A DNA stretch of 64,000 bases, taken from Hymenobacter convexus. Lineage in GTDB: Bacteria > Bacteroidota > Bacteroidia > Cytophagales > Hymenobacteraceae. A program made the position numbers and the translations under genes. This document shows positions 59,473-64,000 of the stretch, piece by piece. The notes below the pieces were generated by a model. That model did no database searches. It saw only the letters and a program-made list of their open reading frames with translations, and was not told where the DNA came from. Within the stretch, counting starts at the first letter, position 1. Each line of letters begins with the position of its first letter. Location of the stretch: the NCBI RefSeq assembly GCF_030580955.1, contig NZ_JAUQON010000009.1, positions 186,001 through 250,000 on the forward strand, written 5' to 3'.

Positions 59473-60426
59473 ATGCGTTCTGTTCTGCTTGCGCTGGGCT
59501 TTGGCCTGCTTTTCTTCGGCCCACCCGCCACGGCCCAAACGCCGGGTGGTGACTTTTCGCGCCTGCCCACGGGCACCGAATACCGGCTTTTCCGCAAAGA
59601 TGCCAGCGGCCGCTACCAGCCCCGCGCCCTGGCCCCCAGCGACGCGCCCTACGCCAGCCGCGCCGGCCAGGTCCTCACCGTATTCATGGAATTCCGCACC
59701 GGACGCGACTCTGTGCTGATGAAATCGCGCGCCATGCAGCCCACGCCGCAGCCGGTGCTATTGCCCGCGCAGCCCACCCGCGGCAGCATGGAAGAAGCCC
59801 TGGGCCTGCTGCTGCCCGGCGACAGCGCCGTGTTCCGCTTCCAGGCCGATACGGTGTTCGCCAACACGTTTCATCAGGCAGTGCCGCCGTTTCTGCGCAA
59901 GAGCGGCAACACGCTGGTGGTGCTGGCCAGCGCCCAGGAACTGGTGACCATGGCCGAAATGACGGCCCGCCACGAAAAGATGCAGGCCGAATTTGCCAAA
60001 AAAGAAGCGGCCAAATCGGCCGGCCAAACGGCCAAGGATGTGGCCATCATTCAGGCATACCTGAAGAAAAACCACGCCACGGCCCGCAAAACCGCTGGTG
60101 GCACCTACTACATCATCAAGAAGCTGGGCACTGGCCCCACCCCGAAAAAAGGCCAGACGGTGAGCGTGCTCTACCGCGGCACGGTTCTCACCACGGGCAA
60201 GGAGTTCGATTCGACGGCCAAGCGCAACAACGACCCCTTCAGCTTCCCCCTCGGCACGGGCCAGGTGATTCCGGGCTGGGACCAGGGCATTGCCATGCTC
60301 AACAAAGGTACCAAGGCCGTGCTGCTCATCCCCTCGCCGCTGGCCTATGGCAGCCGGGGCGCCGGGGCCGACATCCCGGCCAACGCCGTGCTCCGCTTCG
60401 AAGTGGAGCTGGTCGATATTCAATAG
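59473..60426 (+). CDS. FKBP-type peptidyl-prolyl isomerase, exported (copy 4)
   Basis: 317 residues. Signal peptide without lipobox (cleavage ATAQ). It repeats the architecture of copy 1: N-terminal domain with LLPGDSAVFRFQADTVF, a Lys/Glu/Ala coiled-coil linker, and an FKBP domain with VSVLYRGTV, FDST, GQVIPGWDQGI and AYGSRGAG. Closest relative in the window is copy 1, differing in the anchor. Followed by a very long terminator. Confidence 0.9.
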   Translation: MRSVLLALGFGLLFFGPPATAQTPGGDFSRLPTGTEYRLFRKDASGRYQPRALAPSDAPYASRAGQVLTVFMEFRTGRDSVLMKSRAMQPTPQPVLLPAQPTRGSMEEALGLLLPGDSAVFRFQADTVFANTFHQAVPPFLRKSGNTLVVLASAQELVTMAEMTARHEKMQAEFAKKEAAKSAGQTAKDVAIIQAYLKKNHATARKTAGGTYYIIKKLGTGPTPKKGQTVSVLYRGTVLTTGKEFDSTAKRNNDPFSFPLGTGQVIPGWDQGIAMLNKGTKAVLLIPSPLAYGSRGAGADIPANAVLRFEVELVDIQ

Positions 60427-60456
60427 CGTCTGACCTGGGGGTATGCAGCCAGTTGG

Positions 60457-60507
60457 CCGTATGCAAAAAGCCCGTCGTGCTGAGCATGACGGGCTTTTTG
60501 CATACGG
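60457..60507. terminator. Bidirectional terminator between FKBP copy 4 and recO
   Basis: Twenty-base perfect stem (60457-60476 with 60488-60507), containing A and T runs on both strands. It serves the converging genes. Confidence 0.92.
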
Positions 60508-60525
60508 CTGTTTGTACAGATGCGC

Positions 60526-61245
60526 TTAGTTCAGCACCTGCGACAGAATATCCAGCGAGCGAATCTCGCCCAACTGTTCAATGTGCAGCTGGTAGTAGCG
60601 AATGAGCACGTTCAGCAGTTCGTGCCGCACGCGACCGTTGGGAATGGTGCTGGTGGCGGGGTCACGCAACAGCTCGTCGAAATAGCCTTCAAACTCGCGT
60701 AGCCGCAAGGTAGCCGGGCCGGTAGCGCCCGGCGCCACCGGCGCGTGGCCGGCCATGATAACCTGGTCGGTCAGCTCGGCCCCGGTGCTCACGCCAAAGC
60801 CCAGGTAGGTGGCCAGTTGCAGCAGGAAAACCAGCGCAAAGTTTTCGAAGCCCGTGGTTTGCCGGTCAAACGCCAAAATGGAGTCGTGGAGGAATTGGAA
60901 CAACGGCTCGTTCTGTTCTTCCTCGCGCACGGCGCGCCCCACTACTTCGGACAGAAAGAGCGCCACGCTGCTTTTTTGCACCTCGTAGGGCAAGCTCTGG
61001 AACGGCTCGGCGCACCGGAACTCCGATAGCCGGGTGAGGCCGCTGCTGCCACGCGCCACATAGGCCACCAGCTCCAGCAGCGTGAAGGGCTGAAACAGCG
61101 CAATGCGCCCGGGCGGCTTGGCTTTGCGCACGCCGTTCACCACGTAGGTCTGCACGCCCAGCCGCTCGGTGTAGATGCGCGCAATGATGCTGGTTTCGCG
61201 GTATTTGAGGTAGCTGAGGACGATGCCTCGGGTCTTGATTAGCAT
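60526..61245 (-). CDS. recO: DNA repair protein RecO
   Basis: 239 residues from the ATG at 61245. The N-terminal OB fold begins MLIKTRGIVLSYLKYRETS and the helical C-terminal part is typical of RecO. The zinc cysteines seen in some RecO proteins are not evident. RecO loads RecA on SSB-coated DNA with RecR. It lies downstream of porZ on the same strand. The 140-bp gap between them contains a short TGCC-rich tandem stretch and no gene. Confidence 0.92.
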   Translation of the reverse strand: MLIKTRGIVLSYLKYRETSIIARIYTERLGVQTYVVNGVRKAKPPGRIALFQPFTLLELVAYVARGSSGLTRLSEFRCAEPFQSLPYEVQKSSVALFLSEVVGRAVREEEQNEPLFQFLHDSILAFDRQTTGFENFALVFLLQLATYLGFGVSTGAELTDQVIMAGHAPVAPGATGPATLRLREFEGYFDELLRDPATSTIPNGRVRHELLNVLIRYYQLHIEQLGEIRSLDILSQVLN

Positions 61246-61384
61246 ATTCTTTACTGTGAAGATGCGAAGCGCGTGAGAGAAGTAGAAGTATCTCTGGCCT
61301 ACGGCGCAGACGGTTGAGCCTGCCTGCCTGCCTGGTTTCACATCGTTCGCACTCTCACCCTATACGCATCGGCACATTCTTCAA

Positions 61385-63769
61385 TTACTTGCTGAGTACG
61401 GCCACTTTGCTCACGCAGCCATTCTTGCCATCGGCGTCGGTCGATAACACCAGGTAGACGCCGGAGCGCACCCGCTCGCCGTTGGGGTTGGTCATGTTCC
61501 AGGTCACAGTGCCGCCGCTGGCCGTGGTGGCGTACACGAGGTGGCCCGCCACATCGGTGATTTTGACCAACGCATTGTTGGTGAGGCCGGTGATGCCCAC
61601 AGTGCCCGCAAAGTCGGGCCGCACCGGGTTAGGAAACACGGCCGTGCAGTTTGGCTTGCCTTCGGTGACGGTGGCCGAGCCGCGGTAGGCCACCACGCCG
61701 GCCTCGGTGGCTACCCAAACCTCGCCGGTTTTGTCGTTCACCTTCACATCCACGATGCGGTCGGACGGCAGGGGGCTGTTGGCGGTGGTGAAGTGCAGCA
61801 GGGCCTCGTCGGCATCGGGGCTGAAAAGCCACAGGCCCCGGTCGGTGCCGAACCACTTGCGGTCGGCGCCGTCCACGGCCATGCAGCGCACGGCTTCGCT
61901 GTACAGCGTGTTGTAGCCCACCCCTTCGCCCTTGTTCACGAAAGGCAGGGTGAAGCCCAGGTTGGTACCGAACGGCCCTTCCGGCTCGCGGAAATAGGCC
62001 ACCCCTTTGATGGTGGCGGCCCAGATGTAGCCGCGCCGGTCCTTGGCCAGCTCGTAAATCTGATTATCCGGCAAGCCGGAGGAAGAGTTGAAGAGGCGCG
62101 GCGGGTTGGCGCCGGTGGCGTCGACGGCGTAGAGGCCGATGGCTGGCCCGCCAACGCTGCTGGCGTCCGTTTTGCGCGACACCGACACCCACGGGTTGCC
62201 CAGGTCGTCGAGGGCAATCCGCTCGAGCGCATCAAAGCCAAACGAGAACGGAATCGTCTGCCAGGTCGTAGCGGCCGGGTCGAACAGAAACAAACCGGAA
62301 TTACCGGGTTGCAGGTGCCGGTTCACTACCCACAGCTTGCCTTCGGGCGTGGCCGCCAGGTCTGTTACGTCTGTTCGGCTTGCATCGCCGTTGGTCCTGA
62401 GCAAGGGCGTCCCGACGGGCGCTCCCGGGTTGAACAACCGAAAGTCGCTGGGCCCTTTCCATTCCAGCAGCCCGCCACCAAAATAGCCCACGTACAGCGT
62501 GCCATCGGGCGTGCGGGCGCCCCGCACCGGCCGAATCGGGTTGGGGTAAGCGGCGCTGGATAGCGTTTGGGCCGTGATGTTGGTCCATTGGCCGTTGAAG
62601 AATTCGTAAAAGCCTTCCCCGTTGCCGTTGGGGCCGTATCGTTCGCCGTAAGCGCCCGAAAACACGTCAACTTTGTTGGAGCGGGCATCGGCCAGAATGC
62701 TGAACGACAAATTGCTTTGCGGACCATTGGCCACAAAGTATTCCGGCGTTTTGCCCGCGCCCGGGGCCACCCGAAACAAGCCATTCATAAAATTGGCCAC
62801 GTAATAGTTGCCATCGCGCGAGCGCACCGCATCCTCGGTAAAAGTGCCCGGGATGGGCGGCACGTCGGTGCTCACCACTCCGGTGGTGCGGTTGAGGCGC
62901 CGCACGCCATAGTCGTCGTCGACGAGAAGCAAGCCCGCCCCGCTGCCCCGCAGGCTGCGGAACTGGCCCGTGTAGGTACCCGGCACCTGCTGCCACGGCG
63001 TGGTGCTGCCCGCCACGAACTTGTATACAGAATTGCCCCCGGCTTCGACGGCCGCGTACACCTGGCCGCCATCCACCGCCAAAAAGCGGTACACCACCGT
63101 CTGCGCAATGGGCGGTACCGGCTGATAAAGCGTCCAGTTGCGGTAGTCGAGCAGGTTTTGCGACAACGAGCCGCGCAGCAGCCCCACCGATGTGGCCACA
63201 AACAAAAACCCGTTGGCCGAAGCCGCGTCGTACACGTTGACCACCGTGCCGCCCGGCCCGATGTTGGAGTAAGTATCGCTGATTTCCAGCTTGGTCAGGT
63301 CCAAAGCGACCAGGCCGAAAGTGGTGCTCACGTAGGCCCGGCCGCCGCCTATCGATACGCGGTTGATGGGGTTGCTACCGACCTGAATAGCGCCCTGCGA
63401 CACCTTGCGGAGCACGTCGTTGATATTGCGCACCTTGCCGTTGGGCTGCAGCACGTCGAGGTTGGTGTCGTTGTAAGCCAGCACGGTTTGCCGCGTCACG
63501 GAGTCGTAAGCCATGCCGGCAACGCCCACGCCGCTCAGGCCATCACGGCGCGACAATACCTGGGTGGTATTCAGCTTTTTATCCAGAAAATAAAACGCTC
63601 TTTGCTGCGTCGACACGTAGACACGGTCGCCCGCATCGGCCAGCTGCAGCGGGCGGTTGATGGGCAAATGCAGCTGCCAGTCGCCATAACCCACTCCCTG
63701 GGCGCGTGCCGAACCAGCCAACAAAAACAGCCCGGTGAGGCCAAGCAAACAACGGAAAAGATGGGTCAT
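61385..63769 (-). CDS. porZ: PorZ, type IX secretion system surface beta-propeller protein
   Basis: 794 residues. Signal peptide ending ARAQ. Two-component-regulator-type propeller repeats run from about 30 to 700 (DRVYVSTQQRAFYFLD; YIWAATIKGVAYF; EVWVATEAGVVAY). The C-terminal 80 residues are a T9SS-type sorting domain (VFPNPVRPDF; RVRSGVYLVL). This architecture is that of PorZ, which binds PorU and A-LPS at the surface attachment complex. A general sensory propeller protein is the alternative. Adjacent to recO. Confidence 0.85.
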   Translation of the reverse strand: MTHLFRCLLGLTGLFLLAGSARAQGVGYGDWQLHLPINRPLQLADAGDRVYVSTQQRAFYFLDKKLNTTQVLSRRDGLSGVGVAGMAYDSVTRQTVLAYNDTNLDVLQPNGKVRNINDVLRKVSQGAIQVGSNPINRVSIGGGRAYVSTTFGLVALDLTKLEISDTYSNIGPGGTVVNVYDAASANGFLFVATSVGLLRGSLSQNLLDYRNWTLYQPVPPIAQTVVYRFLAVDGGQVYAAVEAGGNSVYKFVAGSTTPWQQVPGTYTGQFRSLRGSGAGLLLVDDDYGVRRLNRTTGVVSTDVPPIPGTFTEDAVRSRDGNYYVANFMNGLFRVAPGAGKTPEYFVANGPQSNLSFSILADARSNKVDVFSGAYGERYGPNGNGEGFYEFFNGQWTNITAQTLSSAAYPNPIRPVRGARTPDGTLYVGYFGGGLLEWKGPSDFRLFNPGAPVGTPLLRTNGDASRTDVTDLAATPEGKLWVVNRHLQPGNSGLFLFDPAATTWQTIPFSFGFDALERIALDDLGNPWVSVSRKTDASSVGGPAIGLYAVDATGANPPRLFNSSSGLPDNQIYELAKDRRGYIWAATIKGVAYFREPEGPFGTNLGFTLPFVNKGEGVGYNTLYSEAVRCMAVDGADRKWFGTDRGLWLFSPDADEALLHFTTANSPLPSDRIVDVKVNDKTGEVWVATEAGVVAYRGSATVTEGKPNCTAVFPNPVRPDFAGTVGITGLTNNALVKITDVAGHLVYATTASGGTVTWNMTNPNGERVRSGVYLVLSTDADGKNGCVSKVAVLSK

Positions 63770-63846
63770 ACGCGCAACTGAACTCGAATGTAACTACCGA
63801 AGCGGTGGCCCGGCTTCGTCCCAATGCCAACGCCGGGCCCGCCGAT

Positions 63847-64000
63847 TTAGTGCGCGGCCGTGGAGCGCACCTCCTGCGCCGGCCGCCCCACCTGCATGCC
63901 GCCCAGGAAGCAGGGCCGGCAGCGCGCCTCGTACGAGTCGGTTTCGCCGAGCAGCACCTGGCTTTCGCTGGCCACAATGCGGTAGGAATAGGAAGCAATT
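63847..64000 (-). CDS. tdk: Thymidine kinase, C-terminal end only
   Basis: About 51 codons are visible at the right edge, minus strand, ending at a TAA at 63849-63847. The motif VLLGETDSYEARCRPCF contains the zinc-binding CxxC of the lasso region of type II thymidine kinase, and the substrate-binding Tyr precedes it. The bulk of the enzyme lies beyond the window. Type II kinases phosphorylate thymidine for salvage. Confidence 0.82.
   Translation of the reverse strand, partial: IASYSYRIVASESQVLLGETDSYEARCRPCFLGGMQVGRPAQEVRSTAAH

Noticed and set aside
1..64000. tRNA and rRNA genes
   Set aside because: No segment read as a convincing cloverleaf or conserved rRNA; a tRNAscan run would settle it.

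Overview
The window is GC-rich DNA from a member of the Bacteroidota. The best fit is a Cytophagales lineage such as Hymenobacter; that genus is an inference from base composition and gene content, not read from a marker gene. Supporting signs are type IX secretion (T9SS) components at both ends, exported proteins with T9SS C-terminal sorting domains, and promoters of the Bacteroidota TAnnTTTG (-7) type. Start sites generally lack a Shine-Dalgarno sequence. I count about 60 protein genes, tightly packed. I found no rRNA, tRNA, transposase, phage module or CRISPR array.

Layout: 1-5.95 kb (minus) carries porV (cut by the window edge), porU, pssA and a metallo-beta-lactamase-fold hydrolase. 6.1-13.7 kb (plus) carries a lipoprotein, a small exported protein, a FAD oxidoreductase, a large propeller-plus-barrel protein and a T9SS-sorted beta-helix protein. 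13.7-21.1 kb is a cytochrome c maturation cluster (ccmB, C, D, E, F). It is interrupted by two tandem paralogous exported proteins, and its CcmE has a CxxxY motif. A 43-bp tandem hairpin array lies just downstream. 21.4-25.1 kb (minus) is a giant T9SS-sorted surface protein. 25.3-32.0 kb (plus) is a mixed run: DUF2520 protein, ferredoxin plus IscX, cold-shock protein, UbiA prenyltransferase, HAD nucleotidase, dNMP-kinase-like protein and PruA. 32.1-34.3 kb (minus) has a Uma2 nuclease-fold protein and a histidine kinase/receiver pair.

34.6-43.2 kb is a respiratory complex I operon, nuoA to nuoJ, with a short NuoG that lacks the molybdopterin domain. It ends in a strong terminator after nuoJ, so nuoK-N must be elsewhere. 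43.3-57.1 kb is housekeeping and stress functions: PhyH-type dioxygenase, aspS, tadA, sodA, old yellow enzyme, nucleoside symporter, AAA ATPase, ndk, a GT-C glycosyltransferase-like protein and nrnA. 57.1-60.4 kb has four tandem exported FKBP-type prolyl isomerases. 60.5-64 kb (minus) has recO, porZ and the 3' end of a thymidine kinase gene.

The strongest theme is the cell envelope: T9SS machinery (PorV, PorU, PorZ), its cargo, a stand-alone sorting-domain-like protein, envelope chaperones and cytochrome c maturation feeding respiration. The second theme is non-coding: at least two families of imperfect palindromes (about 60-110 bp) sit in intergenic gaps, including inside the nuo operon. In one place such a palindrome appears to supply the start codon and first residues of an exported protein.
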